This document shows positions 17,302 through 26,803 of a stretch of DNA of 64,000 nt, one piece after another. The stretch's first letter is position 1. Each line of letters begins with the position of its first letter. The notes under the pieces were generated by a model that was given only the letters and a program-made list of their open reading frames with translations, made no database searches and was not told the origin of the DNA. Origin of the DNA: an uncultured Gilliamella sp. (GTDB taxonomy: Bacteria > Pseudomonadota > Gammaproteobacteria > Enterobacterales > Orbaceae); contig CAMLMY010000004.1 of assembly GCA_946481345.1 (NCBI GenBank), positions 32,517-96,516 of the forward strand, in the 5' to 3' direction. The position numbers were made by a program, and so were the translations under genes.

Positions 17302-18357
17302 ATGCACAATAATATTATAGTTAATGCAGTTGAAAGATTAACACCAAGCCGTGTGCGTCTAAGTTGGCAATCACCAGCACAATCGCAAGAGGTAAAAATT
17401 TATTTGAGTGATAGTGCTGATATAAAAAATGCTGAAAAAACTGTACTTACTCAAACAACACAATCAAGCATTGATTTAGATATTCTTGATGATAAACGTT
17501 GCTATTTTATCCTTGATATTAATGGTCAAAATTATGTGACTGCAGAACGTGTTCTGCCATTGGAAGGTGCAAATAATTTTCGTGATATTGGCGGCTATAG
17601 AACTGGTGATGGTAAAACTGTTAGATGGGGTAATCTTTATCGTTCAGATCATTTACATAATTTGACAGATAAGGATATCGCATATTTAAATACGGCAAAT
17701 TTTCATACTATTATTGATTATCGTAATGAAAAAGAATACAGCAAACAACCCAATCGCTTGTGGAATAATCAGCTAAATACATTTCGTTTAATTCCCGATG
17801 CATCTTCAGCAGAGTTAGCAGCTAAAGCTAGTAATGATCATGAAAAAATACAGGAGCTCATTAGTTTAAGCCAAAGCAAAAATGGCAAAATGGTTATTGA
17901 TGGTTCTGGGCTAATTATGCAAGAACAAAATCGTGATTTTATCCGTAATCCTGAAACAGCCAAAATATATAGAGAACTTATTGATATTATTTTAGATAGC
18001 CGAAATTTGGCGATAGTACAACATTGTCGAGGAGGTAAAGATAGAACCGGTTTCGGTATAGCTATTATATTAGCTATTTTAGGCGTTGATGAACAAACTA
18101 TATTATTAGATTATGCAATGACAAGTGAATTAAGGTATTCTCGTAATATGCGTAGAATGGAGAAATATAAAAAAGAGACCGATAATGCTGAAATTTTAGC
18201 TTTTTTGTATTCTATGATGGAAGCGCGTAGTAGTTACCTTGAAGCTGCATTTGATGAAATGCGTACAAGATTCGGGTCAATTGCGGGATATTTAACTAAA
18301 GCGTTAAAAATAACAGAAAGCGAGAGAGAAAAAATAAAACAAAATTATCTCTATTAA
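17302..18357 (+). CDS. tyrosine-phosphatase family protein (Y_phosphatase3/LipA type) in a PTS operon
   Basis: A 351-residue protein. The N-terminal 85 residues look like a small beta-sandwich (fibronectin-like). The catalytic domain starts at NNFRDIGGYR (about 91-100) and has the CX5R loop HCRGGKDRTG with Cys242 and Arg248. This is the atypical dual-specificity/phosphoinositide phosphatase group that includes Listeria LipA. There is no signal peptide. It starts 3 bp after the IIC stop, so it is translated with the PTS genes under the sigma-54 promoter. It could dephosphorylate a protein, or the phosphosugar delivered by this PTS; the sequence cannot decide. Confidence 0.88.
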   Translation: MHNNIIVNAVERLTPSRVRLSWQSPAQSQEVKIYLSDSADIKNAEKTVLTQTTQSSIDLDILDDKRCYFILDINGQNYVTAERVLPLEGANNFRDIGGYRTGDGKTVRWGNLYRSDHLHNLTDKDIAYLNTANFHTIIDYRNEKEYSKQPNRLWNNQLNTFRLIPDASSAELAAKASNDHEKIQELISLSQSKNGKMVIDGSGLIMQEQNRDFIRNPETAKIYRELIDIILDSRNLAIVQHCRGGKDRTGFGIAIILAILGVDEQTILLDYAMTSELRYSRNMRRMEKYKKETDNAEILAFLYSMMEARSSYLEAAFDEMRTRFGSIAGYLTKALKITESEREKIKQNYLY

Positions 18358-18388
18358 AAAAAATTAACCCAGTATTAAACTGGGTTAA
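18356..18388. terminator. bidirectional terminator between the phosphatase gene and grcA
   Basis: TTAACCCAGT (18364-18373) pairs perfectly with ACTGGGTTAA (18379-18388). On the minus strand it is followed by a long T-run (the A-run at 18356-18363), so it is strongest for grcA. Confidence 0.9.
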
Positions 18389-18418
18389 TCTAATTTATAC
18401 TATTTCATACTCTGTAAA

Positions 18419-18802
18419 TTACATTTTAGTAGTAAATGTACGAGCAATAACATCACGTTGTTGTTCAGCAGTTAGTGAGTTAAAACGAACTGCATAACCA
18501 GAAACACGAATTGTTAATTGTGGGTATTTTTCTGGATGTTGTACTGCATCTTCTAATGTTTCACGACGAAGTACGTTTACATTTAAATGTTGACCACCTT
18601 CAACTTTAATTGTTGGTGCTACATCTAATGGAACTTCACGATATTCGAATTGACCAAGTTCCGCAGTTGGGACGATTTGATCTTCTTTGTAAACTGATTT
18701 AGCAGCAACACAACGAGCTTCTTTGGTTGAATCATCTAATAACCAGAAAGAGTTAAGTAGTGCTTGATTGTCTGCTTTAGTAATTTGGATACCTGTAATC
18801 AT
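18419..18802 (-). CDS. grcA: autonomous glycyl radical cofactor GrcA (YfiD)
   Basis: A 127-residue protein, the same length as E. coli GrcA and very similar throughout: [20 protein letters not shown] at the start, [15 protein letters not shown] in the middle, and the Gly-radical motif [12 protein letters not shown] near the C-terminus. It replaces the damaged C-terminal radical segment of pyruvate formate-lyase after oxygen exposure. A perfect FNR box lies 73 bp upstream, fitting induction under low oxygen. A decayed copy of its 3' end lies at 8720-8785. Confidence 0.98.
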   Translation of the reverse strand: MITGIQITKADNQALLNSFWLLDDSTKEARCVAAKSVYKEDQIVPTAELGQFEYREVPLDVAPTIKVEGGQHLNVNVLRRETLEDAVQHPEKYPQLTIRVSGYAVRFNSLTAEQQRDVIARTFTTKM

Positions 18803-19195
18803 TTTTAAATCCTCCTAATGGATCTGGACCTTATTGTCCTAAACTATTTAGGAGTAATATAGCACTTTCAAAATTTGATTAAAATCAAAAAAAGCTATTA
18901 ATCTAATAAGTTTTACCGTTGATCGTATAATTTTACTCAATTTTTGCAAATAACTTTATATTTATTAAAAGGTAATCTTTTATTGTCACTTGCAATTTAA
19001 GTGATATTTTGATGATCTTATATTAAACAAGTTATTTTTATGCGTCTTTTTATTCGTTGAACGCTTATTTACTGTTGAATGAAGAGTACTTTTCTCATCA
19101 TTGATTATCAGTAGGTTTATTGGTATTTTTAGGTATAATTAATATCATCAATAAATCCAGTGTTGAACTAGATAAAACAATTGTAAAGGTCAAAT
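18803..19195. other. divergent intergenic region grcA/ung
   Basis: This 393-bp stretch holds the grcA ribosome site (AGGAGG just upstream of 18802), the FNR box and presumably the ung promoter near 19100-19190. No ORF with coding character, tRNA or clear hairpin was recognised in the rest. Confidence 0.6.
18875..18888. promoter_or_regulatory. FNR box upstream of grcA
   Basis: TTGATTAAAATCAA is an exact match to the FNR consensus TTGAT-N4-ATCAA. Possible -10 sequences for the minus strand lie at 18845-18861, placing the box about 30-42 bp upstream of a start site, as in FNR-activated promoters. Confidence 0.88.
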
Positions 19196-19888
19196 ATGAG
19201 TAATCAATTAACATGGAATGATGTTATTGGCTCTGAAAAAGAGAAGCCCTATTTTCAACATATAATGCAGTTTGTGGCAACGCAGCGTGCGCAAGGTAAA
19301 ATTATTTACCCACCCCAGCACGATGTATTTAATGCTTTTCGTTTTACTGCATTTAGTGACATTAAAGTAGTGATCCTAGGGCAGGATCCTTATCATGGTC
19401 CAAATCAAGCTCATGGCTTATCCTTTTCTGTATTACCTGGAATCAAACCGCCTCCCTCGCTTATAAATATCTATAAAGAGTTAGCAACTGATATTGAAGG
19501 ATTCACGATACCTAATCATGGCTATTTAGGTTATTGGGCTACTCAAGGTGTCTTATTACTCAATAATGTATTAACAGTTGAAGCTGGTCAAGCTCACTCT
19601 CATGCCAAAATAGGTTGGGAAACCTTTACCGATCATGTTATTGCGGCAATTGATAAATATCTAGAGGGTGTTGTTTTTCTTCTTTGGGGCTCACCAGCAC
19701 AAAAGAAAGGTCAATTTATTGATCGTCAAAAACACCATGTGTTAACGGCGGTACACCCATCGCCATTATCGGCTCATCGTGGATTTTTTGGTTGTAAACA
19801 CTTTTCAAAAGCCAATAATTTTATTTTACAGCATGGTAAAACACCTATCGATTGGCAACCACGATTACCGGAAAAAGTTAATGAGTAG
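19196..19888 (+). CDS. ung: uracil-DNA glycosylase
   Basis: A 230-residue family 1 UDG. The catalytic water-activating motif [18 protein letters not shown] (about residues 62-79) contains Asp64, and the minor-groove loop [13 protein letters not shown] (about 186-198) supplies the catalytic His. It removes uracil from DNA to start base excision repair. It ends inside the start of the gntR gene, overlapping by 8 bp in another frame. Confidence 0.98.
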   Translation: MSNQLTWNDVIGSEKEKPYFQHIMQFVATQRAQGKIIYPPQHDVFNAFRFTAFSDIKVVILGQDPYHGPNQAHGLSFSVLPGIKPPPSLINIYKELATDIEGFTIPNHGYLGYWATQGVLLLNNVLTVEAGQAHSHAKIGWETFTDHVIAAIDKYLEGVVFLLWGSPAQKKGQFIDRQKHHVLTAVHPSPLSAHRGFFGCKHFSKANNFILQHGKTPIDWQPRLPEKVNE

Positions 19889-20885
19889 TAATAAGAAACG
19901 CCGTCCTGGCTTACAGGAAATTGCTAAATTAGTTGGGGTCAGCAAAATGACAGTAAGTCGCTTTTTGCGAGATCCTAAGCTTGTATCTGAATCACTTCAA
20001 TTACAAATATCATCGGCTATTGATAAGCTCGGGTATATTCCTAACAAAGCTCCTGATATGTTATCAAATGCCAAAAGTCATGCTATTGGAGTTGTATTTC
20101 CCTCATTAACTAACCAAGTTTTTGCTGATATTTTAAAAGGTATTGAGATGGTTTCCGACGTGCAAGGTTATCAAACCATGATCACTCACACCGGATATAA
20201 CGCTGATAAAGAAGAGTTACGAGTGCGTTCTTTGCTGTCTTATAATATTGATGGATTAATTTTGACGGAAAGGATACATAACCCAGCTACCTTAAAGATG
20301 ATTGAAATTTCAGGTGTCCCAGTAGTGGAAATTATGGACAGCGTGTCGCCTTGCATTGATATGGCGGTTGGATTTGATAATTTCACAGCTACAAAAAATA
20401 TGATTCATCGCATGATAAATAAAGGACGACGCCACATAGTTTATTTTAGTGCAAGACAAGATCAACGTAGTATCATTCGGCAACAAGGCTATGAAAAAGC
20501 TATGCAAGAGGCAGGATTAACGCCTAAAACATTAGCTACTAAAGAAGCCTCATCTTATGATTTGGGGGCGAGATTTTTACACCAGATATTAAAAGAATAT
20601 CCATGTGTTGATGGTATTTTTAGTACCAATGATGATTTGGCTTTAGGTGTATTACTTGAATGTCAACGTATTGGTATTGAAATACCAAAACAAATTGCGA
20701 TTGTTGGTTTTCATGGCCATAAAATTGGTCAGTATATGAATCCTAAATTAGCTTCCATTCATACGCCAAGAATTGAAATGGGAAAAATTGCTACAGAATT
20801 ACTCTTGAAACGTATAAATGGTGAAAATATTGCTGAAAAGGTCATTGATTTACCTGTTGAATACCTTGATGGTGAAAGTTTGTAA
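19881..20885 (+). CDS. gntR: LacI-family repressor, GntR (gluconate utilisation) type
   Basis: A 334-residue LacI-type regulator. The DNA-binding part [20 protein letters not shown] is followed by the hinge helix near [10 protein letters not shown] and a periplasmic-binding-protein-like effector domain. It resembles E. coli GntR closely ([53 protein letters not shown]). That protein represses gluconate uptake and catabolism genes; none is present next to it, so its targets lie elsewhere. The frame is open upstream into ung, but the helix-turn-helix start and reading logic support the ATG at 19881, translationally overlapping ung. Confidence 0.9.
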   Translation: MSSNKKRRPGLQEIAKLVGVSKMTVSRFLRDPKLVSESLQLQISSAIDKLGYIPNKAPDMLSNAKSHAIGVVFPSLTNQVFADILKGIEMVSDVQGYQTMITHTGYNADKEELRVRSLLSYNIDGLILTERIHNPATLKMIEISGVPVVEIMDSVSPCIDMAVGFDNFTATKNMIHRMINKGRRHIVYFSARQDQRSIIRQQGYEKAMQEAGLTPKTLATKEASSYDLGARFLHQILKEYPCVDGIFSTNDDLALGVLLECQRIGIEIPKQIAIVGFHGHKIGQYMNPKLASIHTPRIEMGKIATELLLKRINGENIAEKVIDLPVEYLDGESL

Positions 20886-21046
20886 TCAATTTTAAAATCT
20901 TTTCTAAAATTTATATCATTATCACATTATTGATTAGGTTTGGATGGATTTCAGGTTTTCATGATTTGATATCTATGCTAAAATCGCCTCTCAGTGGTTA
21001 TTTACACCTACTAATTAGATCATCAAAGAATAACACTGAGGCCCCC

Positions 21047-21673
21047 ATGAAAATTGTTGAAGTAAAACACCCTCTAGTTCGCCATAAAATTGGCTTAATG
21101 CGTGAACACGATATTAGCACAAAAGATTTCCGAAACCTTGCCAGTGAAGTTGGTAGTTTATTAACTTATGAAGCAACCGCTAACTTACCAACAGAAACCG
21201 TAACCATTGAAGGTTGGTGTGGCCCTGTGCAAGTAGAACGTATTAAAGGTAAAAAAATTACTGTTGTTCCTATTCTACGTGCTGGTTTAGGTATGATGGA
21301 TGGCGTATTAGAACACATACCTAGTGCAAGAATTAGTGTTGTTGGTTTTTATCGTAACGAAGAAACACTTGAACCTGTTCCTTATTTCCAAAAACTCACT
21401 TCAGATATCGAAGAACGAATGGCGTTAGTGGTTGATCCAATGCTAGCAACCGGTGGTTCAATGGTAGCAACTATTGATCTACTTAAGAAAGCAGGCTGTA
21501 AAAATATTAAAGTGTTAGTTTTAGTTGCTGCGCCAGAAGGTATCAAAGTATTAGAACAAGCTCATCCTGATGTTGAACTTTATACGGCATCAATTGATGA
21601 ACGTCTAAATGATAAAGGCTATATTTTACCTGGGCTAGGTGATGCCGGAGACAAAATATTTGGCACTAAATAA
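21047..21673 (+). CDS. upp: uracil phosphoribosyltransferase
   Basis: From the ATG at 21047 (ribosome site TGAGG) the protein has 208 residues, exactly the usual length. It begins [19 protein letters not shown], carries the PRPP-binding loop [10 protein letters not shown] and ends [13 protein letters not shown]. It converts uracil and PRPP to UMP in pyrimidine salvage. The frame is open back to 20930, but the extension has no family counterpart. uraA follows after a terminator-like hairpin, the standard upp-uraA pair. Confidence 0.98.
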   Translation: MKIVEVKHPLVRHKIGLMREHDISTKDFRNLASEVGSLLTYEATANLPTETVTIEGWCGPVQVERIKGKKITVVPILRAGLGMMDGVLEHIPSARISVVGFYRNEETLEPVPYFQKLTSDIEERMALVVDPMLATGGSMVATIDLLKKAGCKNIKVLVLVAAPEGIKVLEQAHPDVELYTASIDERLNDKGYILPGLGDAGDKIFGTK

Positions 21674-21688
21674 AATCTCAATTTTTAG

Positions 21689-21709
21689 ACCGGTTTATCC
21701 GGTTTTTTT
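21689..21709 (+). terminator. rho-independent terminator between upp and uraA
   Basis: ACCGG (21689-21693) pairs with CCGGT (21699-21703) and a T-run follows to 21709. Because uraA follows in the same direction, it may act as a partial terminator or attenuator. Confidence 0.8.
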
Positions 21710-21771
21710 ATGTCTGCTATTTAATAATTAATTTGCTATTAGCAAAAAGAAGTTTAAGAAGAGAGGAAAAC

Positions 21772-23034
21772 GTGGTTAAAATCAATAATGATGAAATTGA
21801 AAAGGATACTTCACCATTAAAACCAGCCTGGCAAGATATTTTTACTGGTGCTCAAATGCTGTTTGTCGCTTTTGGTGCTTTAGTCTTAGTGCCATTGTTA
21901 ACTGGTTTAAATCCAAATGTAGCATTATTTACTGCCGGTATTGGTACATTGTTATTTCAACTTGCAACTAAAAATAAAGTACCGGTATTTTTAGCCTCTT
22001 CTTTTGCTTTTATTGCTCCAATTTCTTTTGGTGTAGCTCAATGGGGAATACCGGCAACTTTAGGTGGATTGGTTGCCGCTGGTTTGGTATTTATGTTTTT
22101 TGCTTTTCTGGTCAAAATTAATGGTAACAATGTTATCGATCGGATTTTACCGCCGGTAGTTACCGGGCCAATTATTATGGTAATTGGTTTATCATTAGCC
22201 CCCGTTGCAGTTGGTATGGCTATGGGTAAAGATAGTGGACTTCAAGCCGAAAATTATCAACTTATCATTATTTCCATGGCTTCTTTGTTAACGACTTTAA
22301 TTGTTGCTATCTGGGCAAAAGGCTTTTTTAGATTGGTTCCAATTATTGCTGGTATAGTGGTTGGATATGCACTTTCATGTGCTTTTGGTATTGTCAATTT
22401 TCAACCAGTTATTGATGCACCATGGTTTAAAGTGCCTGATTTCACATTTCCTGAGTTTCAGTGGCAAGCTATTTTATATATGATCCCTATTGTGATTGCC
22501 CCAACTATTGAGCATGTGGGTGATATTATGGCAATTGGTGCTGTAACAGGTAAAGATTATACTCGTGAACCAGGTTTACAGAGGACATTGTTGGGTGATG
22601 GATTGGCTACTACAACAGCAGGATTTTTTGGTGGGCCTCCATGTATTACTTATGCCGAAGTTATTGGTGCGGTAACCTTAACCCGCAATTTTAAAACTCA
22701 GGTAATGACTTGGGCGGCGTTATGGGCAATCTTAATGTCTTTCATTGGTAAAATAGGGGCATTTTTAAGCTCAATTCCAACTGTCGTAATGGGTGGAATC
22801 ATGGTGCTGTTATTTGGTTCAATTGCTTCGGTTGGTATTAATATTTTAGTCAAACATAAAGTCGATCTTTCTGTATCACGGAATATGTGTATTGTCTCGT
22901 TAGTACTAGTATTTGGTATTGGTGGCATGATCTTTGATTTTGGTTCTTATGCATTACAGGGTATTAGTTTATGTGGGATTTTAGCCATTGTGTTAAATTT
23001 AATCTTACCGCAACAAACTAAAACAAATAACTAA
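21772..23034 (+). CDS. uraA: uracil permease
   Basis: A nucleobase:cation symporter-2 protein of about 420 residues with 12-14 hydrophobic helices. TIEHVGDIMAIGAVTG contains the conserved Glu of the substrate site, and GGPPCITYAE is the family's TTxxE-type segment. It imports uracil with protons to feed Upp. The start is most likely GTG at 21772, five bases after a strong GAGAGGA site; a TTG at 21733 is possible but lacks a ribosome site. Confidence 0.95.
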   Translation: MVKINNDEIEKDTSPLKPAWQDIFTGAQMLFVAFGALVLVPLLTGLNPNVALFTAGIGTLLFQLATKNKVPVFLASSFAFIAPISFGVAQWGIPATLGGLVAAGLVFMFFAFLVKINGNNVIDRILPPVVTGPIIMVIGLSLAPVAVGMAMGKDSGLQAENYQLIIISMASLLTTLIVAIWAKGFFRLVPIIAGIVVGYALSCAFGIVNFQPVIDAPWFKVPDFTFPEFQWQAILYMIPIVIAPTIEHVGDIMAIGAVTGKDYTREPGLQRTLLGDGLATTTAGFFGGPPCITYAEVIGAVTLTRNFKTQVMTWAALWAILMSFIGKIGAFLSSIPTVVMGGIMVLLFGSIASVGINILVKHKVDLSVSRNMCIVSLVLVFGIGGMIFDFGSYALQGISLCGILAIVLNLILPQQTKTNN

Positions 23035-23575
23035 GATAAACATTCTGGCCGTTAATTATAAAATCGATTAATGGCTAATCATATTTCCTCTTTTTTACTA
23101 CTCTATAAGATCTCTACGTTTTACTTAATAAATAATTATTTTAGTCAGCAAGCGCTAACTTTTATAAAAAGTATCCATAAATATAATAAGCCAACTCTGA
23201 TCCAAAGCGTTGGGGATAACTTAATAACTATTATTTCTGCTCAATAAAATAATAAAACATATTTCATTTATAGTATGTTATTTAGAATAAATAAGTGAGT
23301 AATAACTTTTAAATAGTAGAGCTATTTTAAAAAAATTGAGGAACGGGGTTTTTGGATATGAAGGTCGATTCTTTTGATGGTAATAATAGTGATTTTTATA
23401 ATTAATTTTCCATTAAGACTTTACGAAGCTTAACCAATAAAGTGGCTAAAAAAGTTGCGAGAAATTTTTCTATCTTTATACTACTCTAGTCTTTTAAGTA
23501 AAAAATTCTGACTGAATTTTTGCAAGTTTGCATATAAATTTAAATAAAAAAATATTAATTGGCGAGATCGTCTAG
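23035..23575. other. 541-bp region without a recognisable gene
   Basis: A hairpin at 23048-23075 (GCCGTTAAT/ATTAATGGC, one G-U pair) may end the uraA transcript. An 18-base element, TTGAGGAACGGGGTTTTT (23336-23353), recurs with one change at 39382-39399. A 15-codon ORF starts at the ATG at 23358 behind a GAGG, with no other support. The rest is strongly AT-rich and shows no coding character. Confidence 0.5.
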
Positions 23576-25135
23576 ATGTACTGTAATTTCCAAAAGCCAA
23601 TATGGGCAACATATATTTTAAATTCGTCAAAGTTGAGCTCCCAATATTCATTTTTTACTATATTTTGTTTTTTATCGAAATCAAGCAGAATTCTGCGGTT
23701 TTTTTTACAATCCTTTTGCCGTTCTTTTTTATCTCGGCGGATTTTATTAGGGTTAATAATGGTTGCTTTTATGCAACTATCCTTTTCTAGTCAAGCATTA
23801 ACATCTGAAACATCAAATCTTATTCATGGTCATGCGCCTCATTTTACCTTTGATGGAGGAGGGACTCGTGTGACTAACACCGATAGCCTGCTCGGGATAA
23901 CCCTCTCTAATGGAACTAAATACACTCCTACAACAAATAATTCATTTATTAAGCCAATCGAATTACCAAATTTAGGTGAAACGTTCGCTAATATCGACAT
24001 GTTAGTGCCAACTGATACTTATTCAATAAATTTAAGTTCACTTATCGCAGAACCATATAATTATTTTGGAGATGATGATGGCGATGAGAATGTTACCGCT
24101 ACTGGTTCTTTAACATTATCTATCGTAGATAAAAATAATCAATTGGTTGCACGTAATGCAATATTAGATATCTGTAAAGCGCCATACAAATTAACATTAT
24201 CCAATACTGATGGCGCCTTAACTACTCGTTATGGCTTTCCAAATAGTAATACTTTTAACGCGAGTAATACAACTTATTATATCAATCCTAAAATATCGCC
24301 AAAAGTGTGTTTTGCTAAACCCAATTTATTATATGGTTCAAAAGTAACAAATATGGGGCATTTTGCAGGTCCTCCATCCATTTGGGATCCTGAAAATGGG
24401 TTTATTACCCAGTCGTTTGATTCGACCACTTATGGTTTAAACTTCCCAACGACAGGCGCCGATGGTTTATATTTTGATTTAATTATAGGTGGTGTTGCTC
24501 AACCCTTAAAATGGGAAGAGGTTGAACGCGAAGGTATTAAAGCAACGATGACACCAGATCCCTCAGGTACAAGTGTACGAGTTAAACTGACAGGTCCTGT
24601 TGCTACTGAGTGGGAATCAGATTCTCCTGATAATATATATAACCCTTCTTTGCCCCAGACTTTCGAGTTAGTTGGTCGAGACAGTAGTGATAATGAAGTG
24701 ATTAAATACGGTTTCCAGTTAAAACAATGGTTCGTCAATCGAGGGCCTAAAAATTACAGCTATCAACAAATATCGTGGTGTGAAAAGATTGGTTATCGTA
24801 TTACTGAAGTAAAGGATTTAACTAATGCAATTTGCCCATCAAATAATTATAGATGTCAAGGTTTTGTTGGTGCAACTCCTTCATCATCTGATGGTTATTA
24901 TGAACGTAACATCGGTGCAGGTTTATTTGCAGAGTGGGGATCTATGGGTGATTACAATGCCAACTTTAATGACTTCCAAACCTCCCTTAGGTGGTACTGG
25001 ACAGATGAGGTTCTCAACCAGGGCAATGATTATGATAAGAATTATCGGTATATAGTTTCTGCGAGATATGGTCATGTAGATTTAACAGGAAATTGGGGTG
25101 GCGGTGGAGTTAATCTTGTCTGTGTCTCTCATTAG
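23576..25135 (+). CDS. secreted protein with C-type-lectin-like C-terminal domain (adhesin-like)
   Basis: Up to 519 residues. A signal peptide is visible at about residues 51-74 (FLSRR, a hydrophobic core, then SSQA), so the true start is probably downstream of 23576; the ATG at 23759 would delete the charged part, and a non-ATG start cannot be excluded. The mature region has Ig-like beta-rich character (about 90-400). The last 120 residues, from WCEKIGYRITEVKDLTNA through GLFAEWGSMG to YIVSARYGHV and VCVSH, resemble the C-terminal domain of invasin/intimin-like adhesins. No beta-barrel or membrane anchor is present. Function unknown; binding to a host or bacterial surface is inference. Confidence 0.6.
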   Translation: MYCNFQKPIWATYILNSSKLSSQYSFFTIFCFLSKSSRILRFFLQSFCRSFLSRRILLGLIMVAFMQLSFSSQALTSETSNLIHGHAPHFTFDGGGTRVTNTDSLLGITLSNGTKYTPTTNNSFIKPIELPNLGETFANIDMLVPTDTYSINLSSLIAEPYNYFGDDDGDENVTATGSLTLSIVDKNNQLVARNAILDICKAPYKLTLSNTDGALTTRYGFPNSNTFNASNTTYYINPKISPKVCFAKPNLLYGSKVTNMGHFAGPPSIWDPENGFITQSFDSTTYGLNFPTTGADGLYFDLIIGGVAQPLKWEEVEREGIKATMTPDPSGTSVRVKLTGPVATEWESDSPDNIYNPSLPQTFELVGRDSSDNEVIKYGFQLKQWFVNRGPKNYSYQQISWCEKIGYRITEVKDLTNAICPSNNYRCQGFVGATPSSSDGYYERNIGAGLFAEWGSMGDYNANFNDFQTSLRWYWTDEVLNQGNDYDKNYRYIVSARYGHVDLTGNWGGGGVNLVCVSH

Positions 25136-25204
25136 CGGTTTAGTGGTATTGTAATGCGTAATCCATACGCCTAAAATCAAACAGATTTATTTTTGATAAA
25201 TAAA

Positions 25205-25234
25205 AAACTCACTTATTTCTCAATAAGTGAGTTT
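25205..25234 (-). terminator. terminator of lysS
   Basis: AAACTCACTTAT (25205-25216) pairs perfectly with ATAAGTGAGTTT (25223-25234). On the minus strand the stem runs into T residues, 24 bp after the lysS stop codon. Confidence 0.88.
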
Positions 25235-25257
25235 GGTTTAATAGTAATCAACAACCG

Positions 25258-26772
25258 TTATTTAATTGGACGCATTGTCGGGAATAAAATTACATCGCGA
25301 ATAGTATGACTGTTGGTAAATAACATTACAGTTCTGTCAATACCGATCCCTAAGCCAGCAGTTGGTGGTAGACCATGTTCTAATGCGGTGATGTAATCTT
25401 CATCATAGAACATTGCTTCATCGTCACCGGCATCCTTTTGTGATACTTGATCGGCAAAACGTTGCGCCTGATCTTCTGCATCATTAAGTTCTGAGAAACC
25501 ATTACCAATTTCTCGTCCACCGATGAAAAATTCAAAGCGGTCAGTGACAAATGGGTTTTCATCATTACGACGAGCCAGTGGTGATACTTCAGCTGGATAT
25601 TCGGTGATAAAAGTTGGTTGTATTAAGTTAGCTTCAGCCACTTCTTCGAAAATTTCAGTTACAACTCGACCTAATCCCCAACCTTTTTCTACTTTGATTC
25701 CCACATCTTTGGCAATTGCACATGCTTTATCAAAATCATCTAAATCCGCATTATTCGTTTCTGGACGATAATGACATATTGCTTCACGCATCGTCATTTT
25801 GATAAATGGTTTTCCAAAATCAAAAGTATGTTCGCCATACTGTACAACTGCATCACCAGTTACTGCGATAGCTAAACGGCGGAATAATGCTTCGGTTAAT
25901 ACAATTAGGTCTTTATAATCGGCATAAGCCATATACATTTCCATCATTGTAAATTCTGGATTATGTCGTGGTGATACCCCTTCATTACGGAAGTTACGAT
26001 TAATTTCAAATACTCGTTCAAATCCACCAACAACTAAACGTTTTAAGTAAAGTTCTGGCGCAATCCGTAAGTACATATCTAAATCTAGCGCATTATGATG
26101 AGTAATAAATGGTTTTGCTGAAGCTCCACCAGGAATCACTTGCATCATTGGTGTTTCAACTTCCATAAAGTGGTTTTCAAGCATAAAGTTGCGAATTTCA
26201 GTCACCACTTTTGAACGAGCAATAAAGGTATCTCGAGATTGTTGGTTAGTAATTAAATCAAGATAACGTTGACGATAGCGCATTTCTTGATCGGCTAAGC
26301 CATGGAACTTATCTGGTAATGGGCGTAGTGCTTTTGTTAATAAGCGAATTTCTTGACAATGGATTGAAAGCTCACCAGTTTTGGTTTTGAACAAATAACC
26401 TTTAGCACCAACAATATCACCAAGATCCCATTTTTTAAATTGTTCATTATAGTAATTTTCTGGTAGATCATCACGAGTGACATAAAGTTGGATTTGTCCA
26501 GTTACATCTTGTAGTGATACAAATGATGCTTTTCCCATAATACGGCGCATCATCATGCGACCAGCAACAGTAACGATAATTTTATTTTCGATTAGCTCTT
26601 CGTTAGTTTTATCATCATACAATTTATGAAGATCGCTTGAGATTGCATCACGACGAAAATCGTTTGGGAAAGCAATGCCTTGTTCGCGAATTGCAGCTAG
26701 CTTTTCACGACGTATTGTAAGCTCATTGTTTAACTCTTCAATATGGTTTTGTTGCTCTTGCTGTGTTGACAT
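25258..26772 (-). CDS. lysS: lysyl-tRNA synthetase, class II
   Basis: A 504-residue class IIb synthetase. The N-terminal OB-fold anticodon-binding domain spans about residues 60-150. Motif 2 [18 protein letters not shown] and motif 3 [13 protein letters not shown] near the C-terminus are clear. It charges tRNA-Lys in the cytoplasm. It follows prfB by 31 bp in the same direction, the widespread prfB-lysS arrangement, and ends at a strong hairpin. Confidence 0.98.
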   Translation of the reverse strand: MSTQQEQQNHIEELNNELTIRREKLAAIREQGIAFPNDFRRDAISSDLHKLYDDKTNEELIENKIIVTVAGRMMMRRIMGKASFVSLQDVTGQIQLYVTRDDLPENYYNEQFKKWDLGDIVGAKGYLFKTKTGELSIHCQEIRLLTKALRPLPDKFHGLADQEMRYRQRYLDLITNQQSRDTFIARSKVVTEIRNFMLENHFMEVETPMMQVIPGGASAKPFITHHNALDLDMYLRIAPELYLKRLVVGGFERVFEINRNFRNEGVSPRHNPEFTMMEMYMAYADYKDLIVLTEALFRRLAIAVTGDAVVQYGEHTFDFGKPFIKMTMREAICHYRPETNNADLDDFDKACAIAKDVGIKVEKGWGLGRVVTEIFEEVAEANLIQPTFITEYPAEVSPLARRNDENPFVTDRFEFFIGGREIGNGFSELNDAEDQAQRFADQVSQKDAGDDEAMFYDEDYITALEHGLPPTAGLGIGIDRTVMLFTNSHTIRDVILFPTMRPIK

Positions 26773-26803
26773 AATATTACCTTTTATTTATCACCAAACA
26801 GGG

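Noticed and set aside
23358..23405. 15-codon ORF behind a GAGG, possible leader peptide
   Set aside because: No nearby co-directional biosynthetic gene or attenuator structure supports a leader role.
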